DNA from: Inia geoffrensis
Taxonomy: Eukaryota > Chordata > Mammalia > Artiodactyla > Iniidae
Direction of reading: 5' to 3'
NCBI GenBank assembly: GCA_036417435.1
Contig: CM070913.1
Location: forward strand, 4,268,680 to 4,332,679
DNA length: 64,000 bases
Position numbers and translations under genes: made by a program. Below, piece after piece: positions 49,543-61,704 of the stretch; position 1 is the first letter of the stretch; each line of letters begins with the position of its first letter. The notes beneath the pieces are model-generated. The model worked only from the letters and a program-made list of their open reading frames with translations. It searched no databases and was not told the DNA's origin.

Positions 49543-49922
49543 CTTTTATTTAATTTAATTAATTTATTTTTGGGTCTTCGTTGCTGCGCACAGGCTTTCT
49601 CTAGTTGCGGCGAGCAGGGGCTACTCTTCGTTGCGGTGTGCGGGCTTCTCATTGCGGTGGCTTCTCTTGTTGTGGAGCACGGGCTCTAGGCGTGCAGGCT
49701 TCAGCAGCTGTGGCACGCAGGCTCAGTAGTTGTGGCTCATGGGCTCTAGGCACGCGGACTTCAGTAGTTGTGGCACGCGGGCTCTAGAGTGCAGGCTCAG
49801 TAATTGGGGCGCATGGGCTTAGTTGCTCCGTGGCATGTGGGATCTTCCCGGTCCAGGGCTCGAACCCGTGTCCCCTGCATTGGCAGGCAGATTCCTATCC
49901 ACTGTGCCACCAGAGAAGTCCC
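49543..49922 (-). repeat. CHR-1 type SINE, long form
   Basis: Reverse-strand copy with repeated cagtagttgtggc modules, from a T-rich tail to gtgccaccagagaagtccc. Target duplication gagtctgggga at 49528 and 49923. It lies about 190 bp downstream, in gene sense, of window exon 1. Confidence 0.92.
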
Positions 49923-49984
49923 GAGTCTGGGGAATTCTAACCATGAATTCAATACTCTGTTTCTCACACACGTGCAGGCACATG

Positions 49985-49997
49985 CACACGCACACAC

Positions 49998-50033
<36 letters not shown>
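49985..50033. repeat. CA/TG microsatellite
   Basis: About 24 CA units with two CG interruptions. In the ATP9B transcript it is a UG repeat starting 80 nt after the exon donor at 50113. Confidence 0.95.
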
Positions 50034-50034
<1 letters not shown>

Positions 50035-50113
50035 ATAAACGTGTGTGGGCACAGACACGCCAGAAAGCCCCGCCACTAGATGCCTCCAGAGGTGAACGCG
50101 CGGACAGCGGTAC

Positions 50114-50256
50114 CTGTCTTGTCGGTCAGCAGGTACACCAGGCGCCCCAGCTCCTCCGGGATGGTGCTGGTCCGGACCACTGTGCCGGGAATATTCTCAT
50201 CTTTCATAATCATCCACCCGTAGGCGGCTTTGCCCATGTCCAGGTTCACACGCAAA
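50114..50256 (-). CDS. ATP9B: ATP9B window exon 1: end of TM4 and catalytic aspartate
   Basis: 143 bp, one split base plus 47 codons plus one base. It reads from [10 protein letters not shown] to YLLTDKT. The first base completes the serine of the PISL motif of TM4, whose other bases are in an exon above the window. The catalytic aspartate that is phosphorylated during transport is codon 50121-50123, followed by Lys and Thr. The glycine of DKTG is split by the next intron. The acceptor is ctttggcag. The donor is GTACCG, a poor match to the consensus. A UG repeat (CA on the plus strand) begins 80 nt downstream of the donor. Confidence 0.95.
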
Positions 50257-52049
50257 CTGCCAAAGAAAACCCATCGCAGTCATTAGTGTGATCTAACACC
50301 TCACGTCCAGGTTTTCCATATAAATTTATTTACTTAAATGCACTGTCTTTAATTTACATGGAATAAATAGATCATACTGGATTTCAGACTTTAAGATAAA
50401 TGAACGTGTTGACATTTGAGTCAACAAGCGTCTTTTCAGCCCAGAGCGTGTGTGCAGGTGCTGCTGAAGCAGGTGCCCCTACCCGGCCTTCCAGCCCGGT
50501 TTGTGGCAGTGGCCAGACCTGGGAAAGGTGGCCGCAGCGCAGCGCCCCATCCAGGCTCAAAGGGGAGAGCGCCACGTGGAAGGAAGTCGCCGGCCTTCCT
50601 GGGAATCAACATCTGAAACGGGTCTGGATATCTGGCCCGTCACTTTACAAAAACAAAGAAGCGCCCCCAGCGTGATGGGCGCCCTGCGGGAGGGGAACAG
50701 GCTCCGCGGGGAGGACCGGGTGGGCGGAAGGCCCTCTGAGCGTGCGATCCCCTGGGCCAGGCCCTGAGACCAGAGGACCAGAAAGGCTGAGAGCGGGGGG
50801 CGGGGCCCACCCGCCTTGCGGAGCCTGGGCTTCAGGGTCAGAGCCACGACTCCCGAGCAGGCTGAGCCACGGTCTGAATTACGCTCTACGGTGCACCATC
50901 CCGCGCCCGCCCGGCATGCACCGTTCTGCCGGGGTGACTGATGTCCACGGCACCAGCACCTGTACGCTGCCCTCCGACACGACGCTGACCGTCTCCTTCC
51001 ACCGACCAGGAGCCGCTGTGGCCCACCCGTACCAGGTGTACACACTGATGTCATGTAATTTGATGAAATGGGATTATTAACAGAAATCAAGAGATGTTTT
51101 TCCACTTCAGTGAAATGGAATAGTTTTGAAAGACTGGATAGTGATGAATTGTTTTAAAAAAATATTTTTAATACGGTGTGGGTGAGACTAAAAACATGGA
51201 ACTTAAATCTTCGGGAAGATTCTCACCAGAGAGATCTGTAAAATCATTTTCCCTCCGCCATAAGGAAATCCAAAGTGGAAATTATAAACCATGCACGACG
51301 AATACCTCTTTGTATGAGGAAAACGTAGATTTTCAAAACATACTTAAAAAAAAGGCCAGAGCTCTACACTAACAGATGGTGAGTGAACATATATTTCTAT
51401 GAATTAATGTAAAATGTAATGTAAACACATAAGTGTATGCTTTGTAGAAATTCGTTTTTCTCGTTGACCCATTTTTAAGCAGCCCCGTTGTGCAGGACGC
51501 GGGCCGGTGGTCCAGGAGGAGGGCCTGCAGGACACGGGCTGAGGCGCTCCGCCCGGGGACTCCTCTGCCCTGTGCAGGGCCTCTGGGACAAGCCTTCTGC
51601 GGAGCCCATGGAGCCGTCCAGACCGCGACCGGCATTCCCCGCCAGCCCGCACCCAGAGTCGTGCTGCACACGCCTGTCCCCCTCGCGTCTCCCCACACAC
51701 TCCCATCACCTTAGACGTCTACGTGTTACTCTTTGACCCAACTTTTCCCCGTGATTCTTTGTCCAAAACCCAAATTCCACATACACAGACTCCCCACGTC
51801 CGAAACCTGTTCCCTGGACACCCTCGCAATACCGCCATCTCCCACGGGGGGCAGACGTTGTTCTGTGGACAGTCCATCGGGGTCCCCTGTGGGGCTGCAG
51901 ACTGCTCACCCCTTTTCTGCTTCCAACCAGCAAGGGTCTGAATAAAAGCCCTCTTTCCTTTGATGCCTCTACCACACACCATCATCTTCGTGGATAACCA
52001 CAAAGTTATTCTAAACACGAGTTCAGAATATTTAGGATATTAGAGAACT

Positions 52050-52430
52050 GTGAAACAAAACAGAAGAGCCTGACAACAGCAAACATTAGTGAGGATGTGG
52101 GGAAACAAGTATTTTAATGAACTGCAAGTAGAAGTGTAACAGTGGAGCCACTTAGAGAGGACCTGGCAGCGCGCAGTGAAATGAAGACTGGCCAGAGTGC
52201 TCCCGGCCGCACCTCTTCCAGCCATCGGCCCACCAGGAAAAGCCCCGACGTGTGCCCAGCAGCACGTACTAGGATGCCGTCCGTGCGGCACTGATCATGA
52301 AAGCATCCAAGCCGCCCAGCAACAGTATAGTTAAAATTGGGGCAATAGCAAACCGAGGTACAAATACACTTAATACAATCATATTTATGAATGTTTTAAA
52401 AATACACAAAACTTTATAATGTTCACAGGT
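52050..52430 (+). repeat. Probable old L1, sense, heavily decayed
   Basis: Loose match to L1 ORF2 3' sequence: agtgaggatgtggggaaaca, gagccacttagagaggacct and atcatgaaagcatccaagcc. Not certain. Confidence 0.4.
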
Positions 52431-54285
52431 CCCACCAGATGCACCAAGGCCGTAAAAACATGAACAGACAGGACCCACCCCAATTATAGGAGAAAAATCA
52501 CCTCTGGGGAAGGCAGGAGCAGAGAGAGGGAAGGTCCCTGACTTTATGATGTCTACCTTCTTAAAAAGAAAAGGGATCTGAACAAAGACTGAACGTGTTA
52601 AATGTACGGCAAACACAAGGGCGTTTGTCACTAGACTGCGGACCTTTTACTTACCTTAGACATTTCCTAAGTTACAATTGTAGAGTAAAAGATTGCAACT
52701 TAAAACAAATGGTGGCCCGCCCTACCTTGCACAGTTCAGTTGCGATCCTGCCGGAAAGCACAGGACGAGAATAGAGACCTCCCAAGCCTGGGATTCTAAA
52801 GAGCCCCCTGTAAGGACACACACTAAGAACGTCCCACTGCGGGGAGGGCTGCTTGCTAGCTGTTCCCAGAGCAGCTCTCTCTATATACCAGGTGTGTCAA
52901 AAATGTTCAGCTGTGTCTAATTTTTTTACATAGAATATTTTTATTCACAAGATTTTTATTTCATTTGATTAAAAACTTTCATTGAATAAGTGTGGCAAAA
53001 AGAGTGAAATCTGGCGACGAAAACCAGGGAATCCAAGACATCCAGGGGTGTGCACGTAGGCAGGCAGACACCCAGGGACGTGGAACAATACTGCACTGAA
53101 ACGACAGGGGCTGGCACGGGGAAATGTGCCACGGCTCAAGCTAACGCTGAGATACGCCCAGGAAGAAGCCAGCACAGAAGCAGCCCATGAACCAGGAAGG
53201 GCTCCCGGGGTTTCGGCGAAAAGTAAGAACCACCAACAAATGAGAGGCCCCTTAGCAACGGTGAAAACAGGGCCTAGACTTAGAGGTAAGAAAACTTCAT
53301 TTCTTCAAGAGGCTAGAATTTGGAGAGCCAGTAAAGAAAATATCAAATCGCAGTAAGGAACCAAACATCTGGCTCAGGGGTGTGGGCGCCACTGTCCCTC
53401 AAGGCAGGACGCTGGCGTGGGTGGCGGCCACTTTTACGGCGGGTAGGACACGAAAACATGGGTGGGTGAGCGGCAGCCCTTCTGCACGCCTCCGAGGCAG
53501 GCTGGTGAAGCCCTTTAGTCAGCAAGGAGTCACTCAGCCCCAGACTATCACCAGGCAGAACGAGGACAGAGGAATTATACCTCTGCACATAACCAGCCGG
53601 GCCTCGTTTGTCCTCATTAACAGTCAGACCTAAGACCACTCAGAGAGGCTTCAAGTTCTACCGGGAAGTCTGCGCCTGACGTAATTCTACCAGGCAAGCA
53701 GCAGACAGGACGGACCAACTCCATGGGGTGAAGCTGCTTGTGCCCAACCCTGCGACCTGCCTATTAATAAACGCACACTTGGAAGGCGATCTCCAGGAGT
53801 GAGTCAGCGAAGAAAGCGCAGGCGAGTCGGAGAAATTCAAATAAAAGAATCACAATTCATTTGTCCATAACTTTCACATCTTACAGGTTATAAGACCTGT
53901 ACTGGTCAGAAGGAAAATCTCTTACTGACAGCGACACAGACCTTGTAAAGCAGCCCCTCGCTAGCTCTCGGCTCTTCTGAACCCTGCTAGGAGGGTGAGG
54001 ACACGGCCTGCGCAAGGTGACCTGCGGGGAGAGCACCGCGGTCCCCGGGCCTTACCTGCCCCAGGGGTGCTGGTCCAGGACACGCCATTGCCTGCACACA
54101 GCACCTGGCTTGTGTGAGCCCCAGGGGTCTCCCATCAGCTGTGGGGAGGCGCCTGGAGGGGTGGCCAGCCAGGAGGAAAGGCTGGCAAAGTACTGGGGAG
54201 CGTCCTGCCAACAGGCACTAAGTAGCGGCCGCCCAGGAAGAGTTCAGGGTGCTAGGAAGGTTGGAGGAAGAAAAAGAAGGATTTT

Positions 54286-54661
54286 ACAGGACTTCTCTGG
54301 TGGCGCAGTGGTTAAGAATCCGCCTGCCAATGCAGGGGACATGAGTTCAAACCGTGGTCTGGGAAGATCCCACGTGTCGCGGAGCAACTAAGCCCATGCG
54401 CCACAACTACTGAGCCTGCGCTCTAGAGCCCGCAAGCCACAACTACTGAGCCCATGAGCCACAACTACTGAAGCCCACAGGCCTAGAGCCTGTGCTCTGC
54501 AACAAGAGAAGCCACGGCAATGAGAAGCCCGTGCACTGCAACGAAGAGTAGCCCCCGCTCGCCGCAACTAGAGAAAACCCGTGTGCAGCAACGAAGACCC
54601 AATGCAGCCAAAAATTTAAAAAACAAATAAAAAATAAAATAAATAAATTTTTTTTTAAAAA
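54286..54661 (+). repeat. CHR-1 type SINE, full length
   Basis: Sense copy starting acttctctggtggcgcagtg, with the gccacaactactgagccc modules and a long A/T-rich tail. Target duplication agaaggattttacaggg is present on both sides (about 54269 and 54663). Confidence 0.93.
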
Positions 54662-55451
54662 AAGAAGGATTTTACAGGGACTTATCTGTGATTTGGGTGT
54701 GGTCATAAGACAGAGTCTCCAGGAGTCAGGGAATAAAGCGAGAGTCAGTCACTTGGTAACACACGGGCCAGATGGCCAACGAACGAGCAGGGGCCTGGCG
54801 GGCACAGAGCAGGGGCAGGGCCTGGGCGGGGCATGTGACGCCTGTGAAGACGGCCCAGCGGGCGCCCTGGAGTCGGGAAGACAGGGCTCTTCTCTGTGTG
54901 CTGTGGTCTCCTTGCAGCTTTTGGTCGAATTACTTTTGAAGACGTCAGCCTGCCTCAGGGATCTCAAGGCAAGTGGGTTCCTATCTGCAGCTGGACGGGC
55001 CTTTCTCAAGAGCCTGCAGTCTGCACTGGGCGTGGGGCTGAGCGGGAACCAAAGGAGCATCTCTCAGGTTCCTCCAGGTCATGCTCCTGAGATCCGGGCC
55101 AGAGAGGGTTTACTAATACAACCACTGCTGTACAGAACTGTAAGAATATAATACTTCATGAAATACTACATCACAAATCAATACCACTGGAATAGTTTAG
55201 GTTGATGACAAACCTAAATCCCCTCAAGGAATGTACAAAGCAGTAGTTACTAGTGAAAGAGGGAATGGAGATAACCTTCACGTTCAGAAAAATAAAGCAG
55301 GACTACTGCAGAACGCAAGTTCATGGTTTACAAGTGAAAAACTATTAAAAGGAAAAATACCTTCAACTAGGACAGTAATACCATACAGGTAGGAAGTAGA
55401 GCTTAAGTTTACTCTGATTCACACGGTACATCTTGATCCAATGTTAGTACA

Positions 55452-55658
55452 GGGCTTCCCTGGTGGTGCAGTGGTTGAGAGTCTGCCTGCCGATGCAGGG
55501 GACGTGGGTTCGTGTCCCGGTCCGGGAAGATCCCACATGCCGCGGGGCGGCTGGGCCCGCGAGCCATGGCCGCTGAGCCTGCGCGTCCGGAGCCTGTGCT
55601 CTGCAACGGGAGAGGCCGCAGCAGTGAGAGGCCCGCGTACCACACACACACACACAAA
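55452..55658 (+). repeat. CHR-2 short SINE
   Basis: Sense copy very close to consensus, with the terminal gcgtaccac followed by a short CA run and A-tail. Target duplication aatgttagtaca (55440) and aatgttactaca (55659), one mismatch. Confidence 0.93.
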
Positions 55659-57114
55659 AATGTTACTACAATAATTTGCTTTTTAACGCAAAAAATTTCT
55701 AGCTCAAACTTCAAACACCAAGTTGACAGAGTAATTATCATCACCATATTTAACTTACTTTTTAGTAATGTTCTAATTTTATGGAATTTTAAAACCCAGA
55801 CCTCTATTCGACTAGTACTTTATAGTTACATGATTTGTGAACAAAAAAATATATGTTAAGCCTACTATTTTGAGTATTACAGTAATAGATTATAAGGTAA
55901 TAGATACCATATATATATTTAAGCTAAATTATGTTGCTAATTTAGCAACTGTGAAATTATCTAGAGACCTACTCCAAATAAGTGGAAAAGTCATTGCAAT
56001 TTTAGATGGTCAGCTGAACCAGAGGCAGCTGTGACCTCTACTGTTATAAAATAAGAAAAATGAAATAAACCATCTTCATGGGCCAGGGTGTTCAGGGGTG
56101 TCACCGAGAGGAACATGTATGAACCTGCTTTACACTACAGGAAGAAAGCACAAGGTTAATTTTAGAACATAAGATCATCTTAATGGCGGCACTTCCTTTT
56201 CCAAACAGTCTCATCTTACAGCTACAAAAGTGTCTGAGGAGGTAACCTGGACCCTGAATAAGTGAGGTGTACTTTGCTAAAACATGCAGTGCGACCCCAC
56301 TGGCGCCCCATGAGGCCTGCTACATTTCAACTTAATTTGTTACAATTAAACCTGCAGCATTTATCAGAACCAGGTGAAACAGCCCCAGCTCACACCAGGC
56401 TCTGCAGGGAGTGAATCTACCTGAAATAATTCACACGCATCCTCTGAAGTGAGACGTATGTTTGGATCCTAATCTGAGCAAAAGAAAAGTCATTTAAATG
56501 ACAAGTTTTATCTAAAGTAATCAAAACCTTTTCCTGTAAATTGTCATTTAAAGGAAAAAGCACAGATGCTATTTAATCTGAATTCCCCCCCGCCCAATTT
56601 TTCATTCTGTGATTCTTTAAAATTTTCATGACACACCACAGATGGCAAGGGATGGTTCCAAAATGTTTTCACTAGGTGAATTCACCCATGGCCATGCACC
56701 GGGAAGGTAATATTCTGTTACTGGTTTGAACCTTTCTCCCGGGCTTCAGACTGCACATTCTATTGCCTACAGGGTATCTGACCTTAGATTTACCACAAAT
56801 ACCTTTAAATGAATATATACACGATGGAGGCTAGTTTTGCCACTTCCTCCCCGTCCTGTGCCAAACGAAATAAGAACAAATTTATTCTTGCTCAAGGAGG
56901 AGGAGATGCTTCTGCCACCAGGGAATGGTGTGATCTACCCGCCACCCAAGCCAGAAACTGGAAGTGATTCTAGGTTCCTTTTTTTCAGATAGTCAACTCC
57001 TGTCAAATCAACCCCCTAAATTCTCCTGAAGCTGGTGCACTGCGGGGAAGCATGGGTTAATGGAATTTTACAGGAATGACGTTACACATGACTTGTATGG
57101 ATTCCTAATTCCCA

Positions 57115-57230
57115 AATGTACTAGTTCCATGATCTGGGCTGATGACAGACTTGACCCTTCTGAGCCTTGGTAACAGCACCTGGAAAATGCCACGTGTCAG
57201 CAATAGCGCATCAAAGCGGGTGACTGAGAG
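57115..57230 (+). repeat. Possible MIR remnant
   Basis: Weak match to the MIR core (ttctgagccttggtaacagc, acctggaaaatg). Low support. Confidence 0.3.
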
Positions 57231-58977
57231 TCATGCTGGCGGAGCAGATGATCACTGGCCCTGAACAGCCAGAGAAGGTTTCATAGAAAAGGCAGAGCTG
57301 AAATGGAAAGCATGGGGGTGGGCAGCACATGGGTGCCACCTAGGAAGGCAGGGGTCAGCCAGGCTCCCGGGCTCAGAAGGCATGGATGTTCCGTCACTGG
57401 CGGATCTCAGATATTCCCCCCAGTAGGCTAACTGCCCCTGTGATTTGTATCCACTGCAACACACAAGAGGATAAACAAAATGTAGTCTTGGGTCCCAAGG
57501 AACAGAAAATCTAGTTAAGTATGGAAGGTAGTTGAAATTGGTAGAAGCAAAATTCTAAATCACATTATCAAGTTTTGGAGTGGGCGTGGGTGGACTGGGG
57601 ATTTGAAATACAGTAGTGTTTCAAAAAATAAATTGAGCCTCGGTGTTCAAGGTGGACGGAACCAAAGAACGCCTGGAGGCCAGAAGGTGAGTAAGGAGGC
57701 GGCACAGGCCGTGGGCTTGGTAAGCACAGGTCCTGCAGTTCTGAGAGCACGCCTCCCACATCAGGAGGACGGGCACAAACCCAGCAGATTCTTCAGGGAG
57801 AATCAGCCCATCTTCTCAGGTCCCACAACAACCAAATACTCATCAGAGGGTCAAATCCTGGGGTGAATGGACACAGAGGAATTCAGGATTCTCCCAGCAT
57901 TCACAGTGGTTTCAGGCCGCATGCGGTGGGGCGGGGGGGGCTTGCAGGGCTGTATGTGTGCGCGTGCATGTAAAACATCTGTGTAGCAACAGTACAAATA
58001 CACACAGCAGAAGTGAGGCCAAATAGTCTGTGTCAATTATGTGAAAGGGTAAATATTCCTATTAAAAATAGCACGTCTCTCAGTTTCCAAACAAATAAAT
58101 CAATATACTAATTACAAGCAATTTAACAGATACACCTTGAAATGTCTCCGAAAGTCAGAGGATGAAGGAATAGCAGAAGGAAACAGGGCAGACCCCCCAG
58201 ATCCAGCAGCACCTTAAGAACGAAGCTGACGGAGGGAAAGGCGGGGGCGGAAAGCCAGGAGCCTCCCCGGGCTGCGGGAGCTCAGCTCAGCTCGGCGGTC
58301 GTCCCGAAGGGAACGCTGCCCACGGCGAGCCCACGCAGTGGGGCCACGGGGCTGGCCGGAGGCGGCCCCGCGCTCTCAGAGCCTGCAATGCCCGGCCAGT
58401 GGGTACGGCCACCCCCGTGCTGGGCCTGGACAGTCCACACTGCATGCAGGCAAGCAGTGGCACCGGGAGGCTGGTGCCCCTCTCGGGAGTTTTCCTCAAC
58501 GGGTTGGAGAGAAGTACCCGCTTTTCACGAGTGTAATTAAGCAAGCAGAACGTGAGCCCGAGGCCTCCAACGCCATCTGTGTAGCCAGGTGAGGAGGGCG
58601 CTCGGCCAGAGGGAAGCAGAGTCCACAGGCGCGCAAGAGCCCGAGGGCATGCCGGGCTCCCTGTTCCAGCCACACCCAGACAGCAGCGGCCCATCTTTCC
58701 CCAGGGGCTGTTCGGCACGTTGGTAATCCCCCTTTGCCTTACACTCACATCATCTAAAAACTGCATCAGTAGCTCTTTCATGAAGAAACACCATAGTCTA
58801 GTTAAAAGGCAAATGAGGTAGTAAATGTATTTGATAAGACGAAAGAGGTACTCAGCATTCTATTAAAAGCCAACACAAATTGATACAAGAAGCTGAATGT
58901 AAGAAGAGCCAGAAGGACAAAGGCACAAAGAGCAAAGTCACGCTTCTGGCGCGCTGCTTTACACACAACTTCGCCCC

Positions 58978-59110
58978 ATGGAGAAACAGGTGAGAACACT
59001 CGAGGTGCAGAGGCTGGGAGACCTGCCCGCGGCCACAGCTGTCATGGCATCAACGCAAGAAAGCAGACTCACGCCCCCTGATTCAAGAGCCTGCAGTCTG
59101 CCTCTAAGAC
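58978..59110 (-). repeat. MIR remnant
   Basis: Reverse-strand MIR pattern: atggagaaacaggtgagaac, gaggctgggagacctgcccg, ggccacagctgtcatggcat and attcaagagcctgcagtctg, in the expected order. Confidence 0.6.
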
Positions 59111-59159
59111 AGATACTCACTCTCCTAGATCAAGGGTGCTTTTTAATAACTTCTAACTT

Positions 59160-59660
59160 TGAAATAGTTTAGACTCACAAGAAGTGGCAAACAGGACAGA
59201 GTCCCGTGTGCTCTTTACTTGCTTCCCCTGAAGGTAACATGTTGCGCGACCACTGCATGTTATCCAAACACAGACCTGATGCGACAATACGGTTAACTCA
59301 AATGCAGACTGGATCCAAGCTCTGCCAGCTTTACACACGCTCCCTGCTCTGTGTCCCACGGAGAGATTCCCAGCACCACCCTGTCCACCCGTCTCCCCCG
59401 GGACACAGACGTTTCCATCATAGCAAGGATCCTCCCCCCCTCCCCCTCAAGAGTCACACCTGTCCCAGCCCTACCCATGGCAACCAGTGATTTATTCTCC
59501 ACCATTACACTTTTGTAACTTCAAGAATGTTACGTCCAAGTTATCATATAGATCAACAGTTTATTCCTTTTTATTGATCGATAGTATTCATTGTATAGAT
59601 ATACTATAGTTTGTTTATCCAAGTGATGTTTTTCTAAAAGCCTTCATTTCCCAGGTTTTC
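59160..59660 (-). repeat. Old L1 3' UTR, antisense
   Basis: Antisense of an ancient L1 3' end: ttagactcacaagaagtggc, catggcaaccagtgatttat, aacttcaagaatgttacgtc and tatactatagtttgtttatc. Same L1 portion as 1375-1850. Confidence 0.65.
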
Positions 59661-59811
59661 TATGACATAGTTGTATTTTGTTGTTAAAAGAAAGTTTGGT
59701 GCATTCTCAAGAATAAGGTTTATCATATTTGAGACCTCAAAATTTTAGGTTGGGAAGTACTGCCATGGAAGTTAATCAAATTTGTATAACTTCCTTTACA
59801 CAAAAATTGCA

Positions 59812-59928
59812 GGGAATTCCCTAGTGGTCCAGTGGTTAGGACTTGGCGCTTTCACTGCCGTGGCATGGGTTCAATCCCTGGGTGGGGAACTAAGATCCCA
59901 CAAGCTGCACAGCACAGTCAAAAAAAAG
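59812..59928 (+). repeat. Short tRNA-derived SINE
   Basis: Sense copy from gggaattccctagtggtcca through ggttcaatccctgggtgggg to an A-tail. Target duplication aaaaattgca (59802) and aaaaactgca (59929), one mismatch. Confidence 0.88.
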
Positions 59929-61439
59929 AAAAACTGCAAAACAGTTCTGTGGCCCAGGGTAATGGGAGGTATTTTATTTGAACCAATGTTCCCACTGAAA
60001 ACAATAAGAAATACTGTATAATTTTATTTTTAATTCTTAAAAGAAATAAAGAACTGAGTAGATAGTGAGAAATTTCTGGACTAAATCCAAATCAGCTACC
60101 AGAGAGGTCAGGGACGACCATACAATCTCCTTTGCCCTGAGGGCACACGCCCTCCCCAAGAGTTTAGACTTGCTCTTCCACAGTCCACCTGTGCAAGGAG
60201 CAAAAGTAAAGACCAGGAACATCAAAAGCTGGAGGTCCAACAAGAGGGCCTCCTTCCCATGACGGGTGGGGCCATGAAGGGCTAACTCTCAAACTTAGGG
60301 AGAACCTGGACCAAGGCACCTACACGTGGAGATGGAGCCAGGCTCGCATTTCCTGAATAATTCAGTAACTGTGAACCTTGAACTTGAATGAAGATGTTCC
60401 AAGACAGGCAGTACCTCCAAGTACACAGTTCAGAAGCAGGGTATTTGTGTTGGAAAAACATACTTTCATCTTTTATTTCAAATGATTCCTATAGTTAGCT
60501 TTTTAAATATAATTGCAAACAAACAAAACCCAAATAAACCACAGCACAACACAACAGCAAACACCACACAGTACCCAAACAACATACCATGAACAAGAGC
60601 CACGAGGAAAAAATACAAGAGAACAAAACTGCGAAAGGCATCAAGATATTACACGTGACAGACACAAACTATAAAACACCTGGATACACAAGAACAATTA
60701 GAAGAATACTTGCATGGAATAGGCAAATATAAAAACGAAATAGTCAATGTGATATAGAAATTGAATAAAATTTTTAGAACTAAAAAAATACCAATAACTG
60801 AAATTAAGAAACTGATTGGTTTAAGAGCTGATTAGACACAGCCAAAGATGAAATTAGTGACTTGGAAGACAGGGCACTAGGAATACTATTTATTAGTAGA
60901 ATAAAGCACAGAGACAAAAAGGTGGGAAATACAAAAGTAAAATCAGGGGAAACAAAGGGTACAGTGTGGATATCTAACCAACCTTGAAAGAGAGGTGACA
61001 AAATAGGGCAAAGGCAGTATTTAAAAAGACAAACTAAGAATTTTCTTGGATGAATGAAAGAAACCTATCTACAGATTCAAGAATAAACATTCATCTAGAT
61101 ATTATATCAGAGAGCAGGACACCAACAACAGAGAGAAAATCTGAAAGAGGCTGGAAGGGTCACAGGGGAGTAAGACTTAGATGACAGCTAGTAGACAGCA
61201 GCCATGGAAGCCAAAAGAAAGTAAAATAATCATGACAACTTAGAAATCTATACACAGGTGAAACTATTTTTCAAGAAGAAAAGCCAAGCAAAAATCTAGA
61301 GAGTTCCCAACAAAGACCAGCACTAAACAAAAACTAAAAAAATAAATTTCTGACAGAAGAAAAATTATTCTACGTGAAGGTGTGAAATGCAGCAAGAAAA
61401 ACAAAACATGGATAAACCAAAATTAAGAGGGAATCTGTA

Positions 61440-61676
61440 GGGACTTCCCAGGCGGTCCAGTGGTTAAGACTCCACGCTCCCCATGCAGGGGTTCCGGGTT
61501 CGGTCCCTGGTCAGGGAACCGGATCCCACATGCATGCCGCAAACTTGGGAGTTCGCGTGCTGTAATTAAGAAGTCTGCATGTCGCAACTAAAGATCTCTC
61601 ATGACGCAGCGAAGATCCTGAGTGCCACAACTAAGACCCAGCACAACCAAAATAGATAAATAAAATTTTTTTTTTA
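61440..61676 (+). repeat. tRNA-derived SINE
   Basis: Starts gggacttcccaggcggtcca and contains ggttcggtccctggtcaggg and acaactaagacccagcacaa before an A/T tail. Target duplication aagagggaatctgta (61425) and aagagggaatgtgta (61677), one mismatch. Confidence 0.88.
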
Positions 61677-61704
61677 AAGAGGGAATGTGTAAAACAGTAA
61701 TATT

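Larger units (their letters stand above)
37584..50113 (-). other. ATP9B intron, 12.5 kb
   Basis: Intron that splits the DKTGTL motif, between window exons 1 and 2. It holds a short SINE (38261-38463), the second 133-bp repeat copy (38509-38641), L1 pieces (42825-43970, 47150-47700, 48880-49135), a 30-bp tandem duplication (46549-46607), SINEs (48101-48315, 49543-49922) and a CA/TG microsatellite (49985-50033). 38650-42820 and 43980-46540 show nothing I recognise. Confidence 0.8.
1041..50256 (-). other. ATP9B: ATP9B gene body, partial (14 internal exons)
   Basis: This is the extent of the recognisable ATP9B exons. The gene encodes a multi-spanning P4-type ATPase of the Neo1/ATP9 class, known from trans-Golgi membranes and, unlike most flippases, not needing a CDC50 partner. 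The 14 exons concatenate to 1,741 bases in one open frame, with matching phases at every junction and GT-AG introns throughout. The assignment to ATP9B rather than its paralogue ATP9A rests on remembered paralogue differences: [37 protein letters not shown] and [11 protein letters not shown] read as ATP9B. The human protein is about 1,147 residues, so roughly half is here. The N-terminal half and the last four membrane spans lie outside the window. No promoter, start or stop codon is present. Confidence 0.95.

Noticed and set aside
1041..50256. Assignment to ATP9A
   Set aside because: Diagnostic segments ([37 protein letters not shown]) fit ATP9B better than the ATP9A sequence as I remember it.
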